Below are positions 1 through 13,211 of a DNA stretch of 64,000 bases, one piece after another. The position numbers and the translations under genes are program-made. The notes under the pieces were generated by a model. It saw nothing but the letters and a program-made list of their open reading frames with translations. It was not told the origin of the DNA and made no database searches. The DNA comes from Blepharisma stoltei (taxonomy: Eukaryota; Ciliophora; Heterotrichea; Heterotrichida; Blepharismidae): the NCBI GenBank assembly GCA_914767885.1, contig CAJZBQ010000037.1, forward strand, positions 558,001 through 622,000, read 5' to 3'. How positions within the stretch are numbered: position 1 is the first letter of the stretch; each line of letters opens with the position of its first letter.

Positions 1-3000
1 TGGATCATCAAAGATCTTTTCTTCGAGTCCATGCTGTATTGTTTTTCCATAAAACTACTTTTTGAGAGAGTTAAACTGATTGCATTTCTAAGAGGAGAGG
101 AAACATATAAGCTAGGAGATAATGGAGGAGATCGATTCAGATCTGTTATTTCTTTCTCTTTGACAGTAAAAACGTTTATTAGCCCTTTTCCTTTGGCATC
201 AACTTTTTTAAGGCAAAAAGAAAATTCATTTTTATCTTCTATTAAGTTGAAAGAATCTTCAGATATTTGTATTGAATTTATTTCGACGTTAGTTGTTGCC
301 ATTCTACTTGCAGTGTTTACAGTATCCCCAACTAATGAAAACTGAGGCTTATGAAATCCTACCACTCCAGCATGAACAGGCCCGCTGTGCAATCCGATTT
401 TTACTTTCAAATGTTCACCGTTTTTTAATTTTATATTTTTAATTGCTTTTAATATACTCATTCCCATTTCAATTCCTCTTCGAACATGACATACTGAGGC
501 TATATTAACATCCAACTCAGTTTCATTATCTTTTATTCCAGCACAAGCCATATAAGTTTTCCCCACCGTCTCGACTTTAGTGACCCCAACAATTTCACAT
601 ATATGGTCAAACTGCCTATAAATATTATCTAAAAGGGCTACTAATTCATTAGCTGTATAAATCTCCACAATTTCATCAAAATTATAAATATCGCAAAACA
701 GCACTGAAACGATTCCTTGGTCCTCAGCTATATATCTAACCCCATTTTTTACTCTGTTTTTAACAAACCTAGGCAAAATACAGCTTAAAACTTGTTTAGA
801 TTTTTCTACCTCTGCTTCAACTTTTTTGATTAAAATAAATTTTTCCCTCCTGTTCATCTCGATTTTATATCCTACAATTGCTGAAGAAATCCAAATTGAA
901 AATAAAATAATTGTATATTGAGTTCCACTAAAAAATACTGCTAAAGTGCTATTTTCTGAAATCGGAGGTGAGCTAGCCTCGATAAATGATATAGCTGAAG
1001 CAGCAACGCACACTGCAAAGGATAGCATTAATGAGTTAAAATAGTCTGCACAAGCAGCAATAAATAAAATTACAGGTCAACTTATCATAACTTCAACAAC
1101 ATAAATCCTGCATACGAATGAGCCGATAAAAAGCAGCAAAGCTTCATAATAATTCAGAAACATCATAAATAGCTTTAAACGTGACGCGAAAAAAGGTGTT
1201 CAGGAAAATACCATAAAAATAAAATATATAGGCAAATAAATAACTGAAAAAAGTTTGAATTGTTTGCCTCCGTAATTACTGTATCATACTAAAGAAGACA
1301 TAAGAGATAGTATACCAATAAAACGGCAAACAATGAACACCCTATAGCTGAATAAAACTTCATATGATTTTTCTGTTTGGTATCCTATTTCTGCACATTC
1401 GGATTTAAACCTCAGGGTAAATCTATTGAAATTAAATGCATTAATGTCGCCTTTTTTACTGAAATCGCTACTCTCTTTGTATATTTCACCAAGTTTTCCT
1501 ATGTAATTTTCAATCCATGCCTTAGATTCGAAAAATAAATTTAGGATCATTGTAAGTTTAGTAAGAAAAAAAGGGTTACAAATCCGGCATAAGTAAATAG
1601 GCACAAAGCAAATTAGTGGTACAAAGAAAATCTGCAAAAATGCTACTGGAGCTGAATTCAGAATATCTAATATTCCATATCTTGGATAATGACTTGACCA
1701 AGAAGTTGCTTCTAGTGTTATAACCATAAGCAAAACAGACACTAATAAAGATAAAATAGTGTATCTCGTATATGAATTTATTTTTGGAATAAAATATAAT
1801 AGCACCGCTCCATATGCATTTAATAGCACCTGTATTGATGACAGCTCTCTATTTTCTGTAAAACCCTTATTATTGATTATTTCTAATGGATTGTTGAATA
1901 CGAATATAATAGATGCACATAATAATGACAATATAATCATAAAAATCAATCTTTTAACTGTGATTAATTTTCTATAAGAAGCCATCGAATAAATTTCTGA
2001 AAATTTCAGAATTTCAACCCTACTAAAATCTTTATCAAATATGCCAAATATCAATAATGGAATTACAAGACAAATAAGATAGTGAAAGAGCATTAAATCC
2101 AAATCAATCAAAGGGTCTCCTGCAGTATTTTCAATTCAAGTGTAAAAAAATAGCAAAAATGCAGAAATCAGGCTTCCGAAAAATAAAATAAATATTGCGT
2201 TGATTATTCTAATATTAAATATTCTCCCTTCAAATAGCAATAAATCTTGAAGCTGAGAAAATTTTCTGATTGATATTTGCGCGGCATTTGATGCTGATTT
2301 TCCTTTTTTCCCATTAATTCCAACACCAATATGTGCTTGCTTTATCATTCCAATATCACTGCTCCCATCACCTATCGCCAGAAAAGTCGGTTTATAAGAA
2401 AAATTATTTTTCAAAAATTTTGCAACCCGTGATTTATCATTTGGGCTTAGTGAATGAAAGCACACACAATTTGCTGCACATAAAAGTGCTGAAAAATATT
2501 TCCTATTTTCTTCTGTACTGAGACCATAATTAATGCCGCTTGAATCTACAGATAAAATAAAATACACTGAATTGGGGTTAAAATGCATACTCAATGGAGA
2601 CTCCATATTCACATTTGCAAATTTGCTCAAAAAAGGATGGATTTTTATTTGATGCTTTAATTGTGTTGGGTTTATATAAAAATCATCGTTCAACGACACT
2701 ATAGAACATTCACTTTTAATGAGAGGGGCTAAAGGCTCACTATTGCAATCTTGAGATTCAAAAGACATTACACTTGGAAGATTTGAGTGGCTGGGTTTTG
2801 AGCTTTCTCTATAATGTATGATATATCTTTTTATATGATCGTTTAGTACTGATCTTGCTTCTAGTTCATTATTGACTTCTGTAAGTCGAGCTATGCCCAC
2901 GTTTATTTCAACTAATCCGGCACTAACCGCTGTCGAAAGGGTAATTTCTTCATTTTCTCCACTCATCAGTCAGAATTTTATTCCAGCTTTCTTAAATAAA

Positions 3001-4925
3001 TCAATAGTGTCTTTTGTGTCATCTGCAATTTTGTCTTCAATTGTTGCAGCTCCCAAATAAGTTAAATCTTTTTCTAGCTCTTCAAATAAATTTTCGATTT
3101 TTCCATCACTATTTACAGGAGAAAGCTTTGCATTTTCATATTTGAAATTAAAATTAGCAATATCATTGCTTGATAGTATTTTATACCCTGCAAAAATTAA
3201 TCTTTTACCAATAAGATTATTACAGTAAAGAGTCTCTTCAATGTTTAATTTTTCTTCTTGTGAAAGGCTGAATATATCAAACATTGGCTCTTTTGATCCT
3301 TTTACATATAATATCATTGTTAATTGAGCAATATCCGAAATAATGATTCTGAACTTATTTGATTTTGAGCCAGAATATTTATAAGCAATAACTCCATATT
3401 CGATAAAATTTCCATACGCATTTATAACGCATGATTTTTTATTTCTGCTGATCAGACTTATCCCTAAAATCTTGCTTGTTTCAACTAGAATTTTATCGTC
3501 ACCAGATATACTTATGCATTTTCCTGAAGAGTAAGGAAAGACTTGATTACAAAGAGCTAAGCACATGACAAAATGATAGGCTTTTGAGTTTTCACTTGAT
3601 TTTTTTTCAAGTTTATTTTTCAAATACTTGAATGAAAAAATATTATCACAGCTTAAATCATTATTAATCTCTTGCACAGTGTCTGCTGGGCCAGCTTTTG
3701 TAAGGGGAGAGGTTTCAGATTTGGTATCAGGGGTTAAGAATTTTAAGTTTTCATCTCTTAAATAAATACGGTCCTCGATTATACAAGATGTTACAATAAA
3801 CTTATCTTTTGTTATAGTCCCTGATCTATCAGCTAATATATATTCAATTTGTCCTAAATTGTCTATAGCTTTTTTAGAATTAAATTTAATTTCTTCATTA
3901 TTTTTGGTGATTTTTCAGCATTGCAGCCAACGAATTAGAGGTAAAAATATGTAAACCGATAAGGGAATATTTTCATGGAGAATTACAATTAAATATACCA
4001 GTAAATCTCCTGTAGTGTCATTAAAATCTAAGCCAAACCAAAATCTGTTAACAAAAAATGCTGAAATTATCATTAAAAATGATAAAGCAATCATCCAAAA
4101 AATTCATCCATTCAACCGTTTTTCTAATATTGTTAAACTCCCATAATCGCAAGAAATTGCAGCTGAAGTGAATGAATCTTTTCCTGTATACAAAACAACA
4201 CCAAAAATTCAAGAAGTCTCAGTTAGCTGAGATCCTCGAGGAATAAAATTTAATTTAGTTATTTCTGCCAGTTGAGGATTTGCAGCGAGTTTGACAGATC
4301 CATAAATGTTTTTTTGCTCTGTTTCAGGTACTTTGATTTTCATATTCAGTTTATGGATTTGTGCTGCGGCTTCGTCAACGATTATGGAGTCGAAAAGCAA
4401 TTGGGTGTCTTTTATAGACTTTCTTACCTTAATATCTTTACCCCCAGTCACTCCAGTGGAGTCGATACAGCATATGTGCTCCTCTTCTCCTACTGTTAGA
4501 ATTAAAATATCGGCAGGACAATATTCTTTATTATTGAGCCAAATTATGTCTCCAACGTTAATATCCTGACTTGCCTTGTAGGCAAAATTATGTCCATTTC
4601 ATACATAATATAGCTTATTGTTGGATTTTTTATCGTTTTTGTGATTTCTGATGTCTTGATAGGCATTGAAGATAAAGGCAATCAGCAACAAAAAGGGAAA
4701 AGGGAATATCAGAGGCCAGTAAATATTTACATCTGATTGGGAAATAGCCAGAATGAGAGGGTTAATAAGAAAAATACAGTAGGCGTAGTTCCCAAACAGC
4801 TCAATGACACTTTTAGGAAGGAATGTAAATAAGTTATAGCGAGAAGTAATAATTTCGTTTCTTGGGAACCCTTTATTCTGATTTTCTCCTTGGCCAGTCA
4901 CTTGAATTAATCTCAAGTTTACCAT
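1..4925 (-). CDS. P4-ATPase-like/guanylyl cyclase fusion, copy 1 (3' part outside window)
   Basis: Large membrane protein with an N-terminal P4-ATPase-like (flippase) module followed by cyclase domains, the architecture of ciliate and apicomplexan guanylyl cyclases that make cGMP. ATG at 4925 gives MVNLRLIQVTGQ. The frame stays open to base 1 if TGA is Trp (for example in IKFWLMSGE near 2970). ATPase landmarks are a DRSGT phosphorylation-site motif near 3,815 and GDGSSDIGM near 2,365. The first cyclase domain (C1) lies at about 1-830, with LFCDIYNF, KVETVGKTYMACAG and LVGDTVNTASRM. The second cyclase domain would lie beyond the window. No insertion interrupts this copy, unlike copies 2 and 3. 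Copy 2 starts 193 bp upstream of this start. Guanylyl rather than adenylyl specificity is inferred from Glu in KVETVG. Confidence 0.9.
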
Positions 4926-5118
4926 TTATTCTTTTTATTGATAGCATTTTAGCATATTCCTTACTATTAGAAGCTTGCCAAATAACAAAATACAGATATT
5001 TAGAAAATCAAAGTATTTAGAACATAAGTCCAATTAATTTCAATACAAAAGGGAGATAGCAATTTATATACAAAATCTTCAACTTAATTATCAGCTCTAA
5101 ATTAATCAAAATGTTTTA

Positions 5119-8100
5119 TTACTCAATGTCAATTAAAAATGTTTGTATTTTCGTTTTTATTGACGAAATATCGATTGCTTTATAAGAAGAAAACCCAAAT
5201 AAGCCAGGAGAATAATTTTCTATTAAGTTCTTTGTTGCTTCACTAACTGATACTCTTCCTGCTAGTCCATTACTTTCTATTTGGTTTGCTATCAATACAT
5301 CCTTTCCATAAATATCATATCTGACTATATTGGTCCCAGTAATTCCTCCTATGATATTTCCGGTGTGAATTCCAATTCTCATGTTCAGCCCACTTCCATG
5401 CTCTTGGTTCATAGCATCTATAACCTCAATCATTGAAGAAGCGAATTTAATGATATTTAAGCACTCTTCCCCTGGATTCCTGTCTAAATCTCCTTTAAAG
5501 CTCATCGCAACATAGCAGTCTCCAATTGTGTGCACTTTATATACATGATTTTCGACACATTTTTTTATAATTTACTTGATTTACTTAAATAGCTTTTAGA
5601 GAAATCCTATCCAAGCCTGTAGGCCAATACTCGCCTCCGCATTATGCTCTACTGTTTGCTTGTCAGCTAGGACATGGCCTTGAATGTATGGCTCCTCACG
5701 AATGAGGGCTTGTACTTGTTAGTTGAGAGTAAGTGACACTGAGACCATCAAACCATACATCAACGAATTTGTCTTCTAGAAAATTCACTTTTTGAATACT
5801 GGTTGGGTTGCTGACCAAGATGAAATCTGAACCCTGGGCGTAACACATGATCGCTCTGGGAATTTTGCCTGATGGCTAATTGAGCACCTCTGGCTTTCCA
5901 GGCATCCCCATCCCAGCTCCAGTGAGCCATCTTCCCATGGGTTAAGCCATGGCTTGGATGTGTGTATGCAGTTTGCTAATCCTGTATTGCACACCAGCAA
6001 GCTAATTAAAACCAAATCGGACACACATTTAAGAGCGCTGCCCATCCTTTCCACATGGACTTCGGCTTTTCCAATGAATCCTCTGGCTAAGGGTGCTAAA
6101 AAGTAGGCTGGCTAACCACACCATTTTAATTTATATCACAATTTTTATCAAACTCACTAAAAAGCTCATAAAGCATGCCTACAATGCTATCTGGGCTCCT
6201 ATTAGAAGATCAGGCTGTGAAACCGACAATGTCAGCATATAAGAGTGTCACTTGAGGCAATGAGTCAGTGGTCGTTATCTCTTCTTTAAGTCGTTTATAT
6301 ACATGTGGAGGCATCATCTGTGTCAGCAAGTTTTCTGTTTTTTCAAGCTCTTTTTTTGCTAGGTCTTTTAATGCGAAGAACACACGGAGATCGCTTTCAA
6401 CTGTATAGCCAATACAGTTGATGACAACAATGAAGCCTCCAAAAGCTATTAAATGCAGGCAAGTGTCCATTGTATGGTCGATAATTATAAGGGGAACTAC
6501 AACTCCTAGCATCATTAAGCTTGTGATAACAAGGTATTTCATAAATAGACCAGAACAGAGAACTCGTATCTTCACACGACGACTATTTCATAACGACTAT
6601 TTTTTTTTTGGCCTATTTTTTTTTGGCCTATTTTTTTTCACCTTTTTTTTTTTGGCCTATTTTTTTTCACCTATTTTTTTTTGGCCTATTTTTTTGGCTT
6701 TTTTTTGACAATTTTTTAACTATTTTTTACTAATATTTGGGCATAATTCCATACTAATTGTTTTAATCTAATTTTTAATGTGTTTTAAACGATTTAACCA
6801 ACAAAAAATGCACCCTTAACAGATTTCTTACTCCATGAATACTAATTCACTGCTTTTAAAATTTCGAGAATTTTAGGTTTAATTAGGAGTTTTTAACTTA
6901 ATTTACTCAATATTAATCGCGTAAGGAAAGGTCTCTGTTTCTCAATAAGGTTTTAGTCCTCTCAGCAGCTTCATGAATGAGGCTAGGCAAAAAAAATAGC
7001 AAAAAAAAATAGGCCAAAAAAAATAGGCCAAAAAAAAATAGGCCAAAAAAAAATAGGCCAAAAAAAAATAGGCCAAAAAAAAATAGGTGAAAAAAAATAG
7101 GCCAAAAAAAAATAGGCCAAAAAAAAAATAGTCGTTATGAAATAGTCGTCGTGTGAAGGAACCCAGAGAACTATCAATAAAGCATTGTAGATTACATATG
7201 AAATTTCCACTGAGTCAAGCTCATTGTTCTCAGTAAATCCTTCTATTATTACTGCACAGATGATAAAAAAGCAAGTTTGTTTAATAAACCAAGGAAAAGC
7301 TTTTGACTTATAGCACTTTTTAGTTGAAATGATAATTCCAATGAATATGAAAGATACTATGAAGAGAAATACTGAAGAGATGATATTAGCGTCATCATTG
7401 CCCTCATTCAGTATGATATATACAATCTTAAAAGCTCCTAAAAATGCATTCGAAACAGCTCCTATTAGAAGTCCTGGATATAAAATAGAGAATTTGTTTT
7501 CTATCATTTGTATCCTTAATAGCATTTCTTTTTTGTTTTCTTTACAGCTGCATGAAATTAGTTTAACTGGATCTATAATTTCTGTATTTTTCCTCGCAAA
7601 AAGCTGTGAAGGGTCATTTATGTCAAGCTGCAGCATGATTATAGATTTTCTATTGACTTCGCTATTTCTTCGAATTTCGCCTGAGCTAACTTTCTTCCTA
7701 GCAAATGTTCGCGAGTGTATGAGTGGCAGCTGAAGTCCTTCTTTAGCTGGAATTTCAACTCCCGTATCATGAATTTTTCTTTCTTTGACTAAAAGTGTTT
7801 CTATTCACCCTTTTCCTTTTGCTTCCACTCTTGTTTGTGTGAAAATTAAGTCTGACTTCGAATCGACCAATGCATAAGTTTCTTCAGATATCTGTATGAT
7901 ATTTGGCTCTTTAATTGTAGATGCCATTCTACTTGCCGTATTGACTGTATCTCCAACAAGTGAAAACTGAGGCTTATGGAACCCTACAACTCCTGCAGTT
8001 ACAGGGCCACTATGAATTCCAATTTTTACTTTTAATGTTTCTCCATTCCATAGCTTTATCTTTTGTATAGACTTTAAAATGCTTATCCCCATCTCTATAG

Positions 8101-11100
8101 CTCTCCTTGCATGTGACACCGACTGAAAATGAGGATCCAACTCTGCTTCGCAATCTTTTATTCCTGCACAAGCCATATATGTTTTCCCTACTGTTTCTAT
8201 TTTTACAACTCCGACCATTTCACATAGATGGTCGAACTTTCTATATACATTGTCTAAAAAAGCTGTGAGCTCTTGAGGGGAATAACCTTCAATGATGTCT
8301 TCAAAGTTATAAATGTCACAGAAAAGCACAGTCACTATTCCTTGGTCGTCAGCGATGTATCTTGCCCCATCTTTAACTCTTTTCCTAACAAAATTGGGGA
8401 GTACACATTCCAGGACCTGCTTTGACTTTTCAACCTCGATTTCTACTTTTTTGATCAGGATGAATTTATTTCTGTTGTATTTTTCTGTGAAATAGCCGAT
8501 AAAAGCAGAAGTGAGCCATATTGAGAAATAGACTGTAACAAACTCAAAACTATGGAGAATTACTTCAGAGCTGGAAAGGTCGTCAATGAGCGATATTTCG
8601 ATGATAGCAGATGTAGAGACAAAAATGCACATTATAAATGTCAAGATAAGCGAAAATGCTCAGTCATTGCAAAGACCTATAAGGATTAATGGAGGCCAAG
8701 AATAGTATAGTGGTGAACTTTAAGTTGAAATCGCATATAGATAATTACCTATAAAAGAGTCTTAATTATAGCCACACATAAACTTGAATTTAATCTATCA
8801 CAGCATATAAAGCATGAAGATAGACTTTAAAAGCAAAAGTAGTTATTAGAAATGCAACACCTTCGTATACATTTAATGCAAAAATAAGCTGCTTTAAATT
8901 TCCTTTGAAGTAAGGCAGCCATGATATAAAAATACATGCAAAGTAGACAAATTTATATATCGTGTAATAAATTTGAAACGATATGCTCCCAATATCAGCA
9001 GCTCATATATAGAGGTTGAAAATAAAGCAAGAAATGAACTGAATCATGATGAGAATTCTATAACTTTTTATTTTTTCATCAAATTTTTCTGTTTGGTATT
9101 CAGATTCTGTAAGCTCTGAGGCAAATCTTAAAATTCACTTGTTTATTTTGAACATATCATGATGGTTTTTCTTTCTATAGTCTTTGCTTTCCTTGTAAAC
9201 TTCATCTAATCTTTCATTAAAATAAGAAACTCTTGTTTGATCTTCATAATATGCTTTACCTTTAAAATTATTTCTTAAAAAGTCAACAAAGCTTGGGAAG
9301 AACAATATGCTATATGTTTTTAAGGCATAGTTAAAGATTGCAGTTATTAGAGTTACAAAAATGATGAGTAAAATTCCCATTGGGGATATATTAATCATTT
9401 GCAAAATCCCAAATTTTTCAAAAACTATAGTTCAAGAAGTAAGTTCTAAAATTATAATTGCAGAAATAATAAAAAAAACGTAGGCAAGAATTGTGAATTT
9501 GCTATAAGAATAAGATTCGATAATCATGTATAGTAAAAATGAAAAGCACATACATAAATATAAAATTGTTGAGTTTAAATCAAAATTTTCAGTAAACCCC
9601 GAATCATTTCATATTCCTATATTCATTATTATAAAAAAGCATATTAAAGAATATGCCAATGCTTTTGCAAATACATAAAAGAGCTTCTTTGTTGTTAATA
9701 AAAGTCTGTATAGACCTGCTCTATATACTTCTGGATACGTAAAAATGCGATTTTCATCAATATCTACATCAAAAATTCCAATAATAATCAAAGGAATTCC
9801 TGTGATCACTAAATTATACATCGACAACAACCAGGATTCAAAAATACTATTCGCAGCAGTTGACTTTATAAGTGAATAAAAAAAGGCCAAAAATGAATAA
9901 AATGCAGATTTAAATAAAATCATCATCACTATATTGCTGGTTCTAACATAATTCCAGTGCCCTTCTATTAAAACTAAATTTTTCAGTAGAGAAAATTTCT
10001 TTATAGCATAATGTCCAGAATTTAGCGAGCAAAGGCCTTTTGATCCAGTTATTTCAACTCCAACATGTGCTGAATTTATCATCCCAGCATCACTTGAGCT
10101 ATCTCCAATCGCTAGGAATATTGGCTTATATGAAAAATTGTATCTAAGTAAGCTTGCAATTCTTGTTTTATCATTGGGCTTGAGTGAATGAAAGCAAACA
10201 CTATGTGCTGCACAAAGAAGAGAGCAGAATATTTTTCTGTTTTCTTCTGAGCTAAGTGCATAATCAATTCCATTACTATCAATTGATAGCACGAAGTAAA
10301 CTGAATCAGGGTTAAAACTCATCTTTAGAGGTGATGAAATACTGAATGATGCTATTTGTGTCAAAAATGGATGGAATTTTTTAGTTTTCATGTACTCTTG
10401 AGACCTTCTCCTTCCATATTGAAAAAATGATTGAGGACTTTCATCTCCATCAAGCAAAACTGGGTCAGTTTTGGAATTAGGCATTTTCTTAATGTCACAA
10501 TTTAAAAATGTTCCAGAAACAGCGATTTGGTTGCTTATGGCTGTTTTCTCAGTGTTGCAATGGAGAATATGATTTTTCACATGATTAATCATATCAATAG
10601 CGCAGTCTAGCTGAGAATTATATCCTCCAATTCTTGCTATATTGGATTCAATTTCAAAAATTTCTGCAGCCACTGCTGTTGTTAAAGTGATTTCTTCATC
10701 TTCTCCACTCATCAGCCAAAACTTTATACCTCCTTCAGACAATAATGAAATTGCGTTTTTCGTGCCATTTGAGATTTGATCTTCAATAGTCACACATCCT
10801 AGATAGCTTATTCCTTGTTCCAATTCTTCAAGAATGTGCTCAATTCTTCCATCTCGATTAATTGGGGATAATTTCGCATTATTATAAGCAAAATTAAAAG
10901 AGTCCATTTCATCCTTTGCAAGTTTTTTATATCCCATAAAAATATGCCTTTTTCCCCATTGGTTATAATTAAACAGATTTTCTTCAACATTAAGTTTTTC
11001 TTCATCAGTCAAATTATAAATATCAAACATTTTGCTTTTGGGCCCTTTCACATAAAGAATAGCTTCCCCTGTTTTATGGCTCCCTACAATAATTCTGTAT

Positions 11101-12719
11101 TTTCTTGAATCACCTGTATAATGATGAAATGCTATTATAGGGAACTCTATAATATTTCCTAATATATCAACTAGGCAAGTATCATGGGCTTTAGATAGCA
11201 ATGAGACCCCTAAATCTTTACTGGTATCCATTAAAATTCGGTCATCAGCACTCATATATATCATTTTTTCAGTTGATTTAGGAAAGACTTGGTTGCAAAT
11301 GGCCATACACATTACAAAGTTATATACTGGGCTTTCATCGTTGATCCCTTTTATGAAGTCATTTTTTAAAGATTTGAATGATAGTTTTTCGTTTGTAGGG
11401 TTTATGCATGTAATTTCATTATTTTTATCTTGCTCTTTAGGAGTGCAGGTTTCTGGAATTTCAGTTTGTATAGTATCAGTTCACTCATAAACTGTTTCTC
11501 CTATGCAGCAAGCAGTGATCTTCAGCTTATTTTTACTAATTGTTCCAGCTCTATCAGCTAAAATAATTTCCACTTGTCCTAAGTCTTCACTCGCTTTAGA
11601 AGAACGAACACAAATCCCTTCATATTTTTTAGAAATTTTCCAGCTTTGGAAAAATCGGATAACTGGTAGTGTTACATAAAGCATCACAGGAATATGCTTA
11701 CGGTCAAGGATAAGTAAATTAAGAAAAAGACTCATATATGTATCATCATAGTCTAATCCATAGCTATAGATACTTACAAAAAATCCAGACAATACCATTC
11801 CAAATAGCAAGAGAGTCATTCAAAAAACTCACCTGTTGAGTTTCTTTTCTAGAGTTGATAATTTTTTAGGTTTACAAGACAGGCCTCCAATAGTTGATGC
11901 TTCAGTCCCTGTGTAAACTACAACCCCAAAAATTCATGAGGTTTCTATTAGCTGAGATCCCAATTGTATCAAATTATATATATCAATTTCAGTTTGATTT
12001 GGGCATGTGCTAAGCTTGATCGATCCATAGAACTCTCCTTGGGAAGATTCTGGGACTTTTATTTTTGCATTAAGTTTTGGAATTTGTGCTGCTATCTCTT
12101 CAATGTCGAGCTTTGTCATTCGCTTGCTTTCATCAATATCATTTGTATCGAAATTTAATTGAGTTTCTCTGACTGGCTTTTTAATTATGATATCAGTGCC
12201 TCCAATAGCTTTTGTTGCGTCAATATAACAGATTTTATCATTTTCACTGACATAAAGCACAAGAATGTCAGCAGGTGCTATTTCATTTATTTTTAGTAAA
12301 ATAATGTCGCCAACTTCAATGTCTTCGAGCTTTTTATTAGAAAATTTATATCCGTCTCATATATCATATTCTTTATTATTTGTAGCTGAGTCATTCCTAT
12401 GATGTTTTATATCTTGAATAGCATCAAAAATAAAAGTTGTAAACAATAGTAGGAGAAATGGTATCATAAACATCCAGCTGAAGCTTGAGTATGGATCAAG
12501 GAATATCTGAGCTATAGGGTCAATTAAAAAAATATAATATGCGTAACTTCTGAATTGGTCTCTGATGTTTAAGGGGATAAAATTTAAAAGTGTATATCGT
12601 GATGTTACAATTTTATTCTTTGCATACCCTTTCATGGAGATTGAATTGCTTCCTTGTATGTGAATATACCTTCACCTCTCTTCTTTTTTTTCTAAGGATG
12701 ATATTGGCTTAAAAGACAT
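5119..12719 (-). CDS. P4-ATPase-like/guanylyl cyclase fusion, copy 2 (interrupted by three insertions)
   Basis: Complete second paralogue. ATG at 12719 (MSFKPISSLEKKEERW) and TAA at 5119. The order is P4-ATPase-like module (DRAGT near 11,550; GDSSSDAGM near 10,105), six-helix cyclase region with C1 at about 7,800-8,500 (LFCDIYNF, KIETVGKTYMACAG, VGDTVNTASRM), a linker, then helices and C2 at about 5,120-6,290 (LLYADIVGFT; VHTIGDCYVAMSF). Three insertions break it: at 8706-8809, 6556-7172 and about 5562-6148. After removing 100, 608 and 581 bp the protein is about 2,103 residues, close to copy 3. C2 holds the metal-binding aspartates and C1 the NxxxR transition-state residues, so a C1/C2 dimer should form the active site. 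All ATPase catalytic motifs deviate from consensus. Confidence 0.9.
5562..6148. mobile_element. Insertion in cyclase C2 domain of copy 2
   Basis: Copy 3 reads FSKFDMKCVEHKVYKVH here without a break, while copy 2 has LFSEFDK, then about 580 bp of unrelated sequence, then CVENHVYKVH. Short flanks TTTTTAT (5562-5568 and 6142-6148) repeat. Strict recombination between them leaves seven A and a frameshift, and the frame needs six (581 bp removed), so the junction lies in a homopolymer and cannot be fixed. The interior is more GC-rich than the genes. It begins with a TTTACTT-rich stretch and ends CACACCATTTTAATTTAT. Both halves resemble the insertion at 25991-27254. Confidence 0.85.
6556..7172. mobile_element. 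Terminal-inverted-repeat element with 9-bp direct repeats in copy 2
   Basis: The 9-bp direct repeat CAGAGAACT lies at 6556-6564 and 7164-7172. Removing 608 bp joins NALLIVL to CSGLFMKYL and restores alignment with copy 3. Inside the repeats the ends are inverted: both begin, after six diverged bases, with TTCACACGACGACTATTTCA and continue into arrays of a GGCC-TATTTTTTTT unit (6595-6695 and 7005-7130). A 9-bp target duplication with long inverted ends is typical of Mutator-like elements. No transposase is present, so it would be non-autonomous. Family assignment is inference. Confidence 0.85.
8706..8809. mobile_element. Short TA-bounded insertion (100 bp) in copy 2
   Basis: In-frame stops and a frame change occur between two transmembrane segments of copy 2. 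Direct repeats TATA lie at 8706-8709 and 8806-8809. Removing 100 bp gives FKVYLHALYYSWPPLILIG, which has exactly the same number of residues between the conserved LN.Y/CE/D and SWP positions as copies 1 and 3. Ends carry TA, and the length is not a multiple of three. It fits a short ciliate IES. Confidence 0.75.
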
Positions 12720-13211
12720 TATTTTAATCTTCAATAATTTTATATAAAACTCAAAAAAAGAAATTAGCCATTCTGCTCTAATTTTAACATTTACTTTCAA
12801 TAGAAAATGCCTTTGAATTTCGAGGTAACACATTTAAATCCAAAACTATGCTCCCTATACCATGAAAATCAACCCCTGCGAGAACAAATATGAAAAACAT
12901 TTTCTTCATAATAAGATTAAGATTAAAATCAAGTTAAATAACTCAATCGATCTTATATGTAAGAATTTTCTGGAAAAGCGGTTACAGATTTTCTTCTAAA
13001 ACAATTATTAAAGATGCAAACAAGTTTTAATCGAGATATTACTACAGTGCGAAAGAAGCTATTTGCAAGAATTTTAAACAAAATTTATTAAGAAATGATT
13101 TGGCCATATTCAAAAATAAGAGTGAAAATATATTTATTGCTTTAGGGGTATAAATTTACTAATAAGTATTTTTAAATGTATAATTATTTAAAATAAGCAA
13201 TTGTCATTATC
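12720..13211. other. Intergenic spacer between cyclase copies 2 and 3
   Basis: AT-rich spacer of 492 bp. I see no open frame, repeat or RNA gene. It should hold the promoter of copy 2 and the 3' end signals of copy 3, but no motif stands out. Confidence 0.5.

Noticed and set aside
31-345. Plus-strand open frames antisense to the cyclases and coiled-coil genes
   Set aside because: They mirror well-supported minus-strand coding sequence and show no family motif.
5785-6054. Open frames inside insertions (also 19878-20264, 50819-51139, 36951-37142)
   Set aside because: No similarity to any family, odd composition, and located in sequence that must be removed to restore the host gene.
8717-8830. 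ACTTTAA repeat (107 bp apart) as the insertion border in cyclase copy 2
   Set aside because: It shifts the frame and keeps stops; the TATA pair 100 bp apart gives the exact paralogue length.
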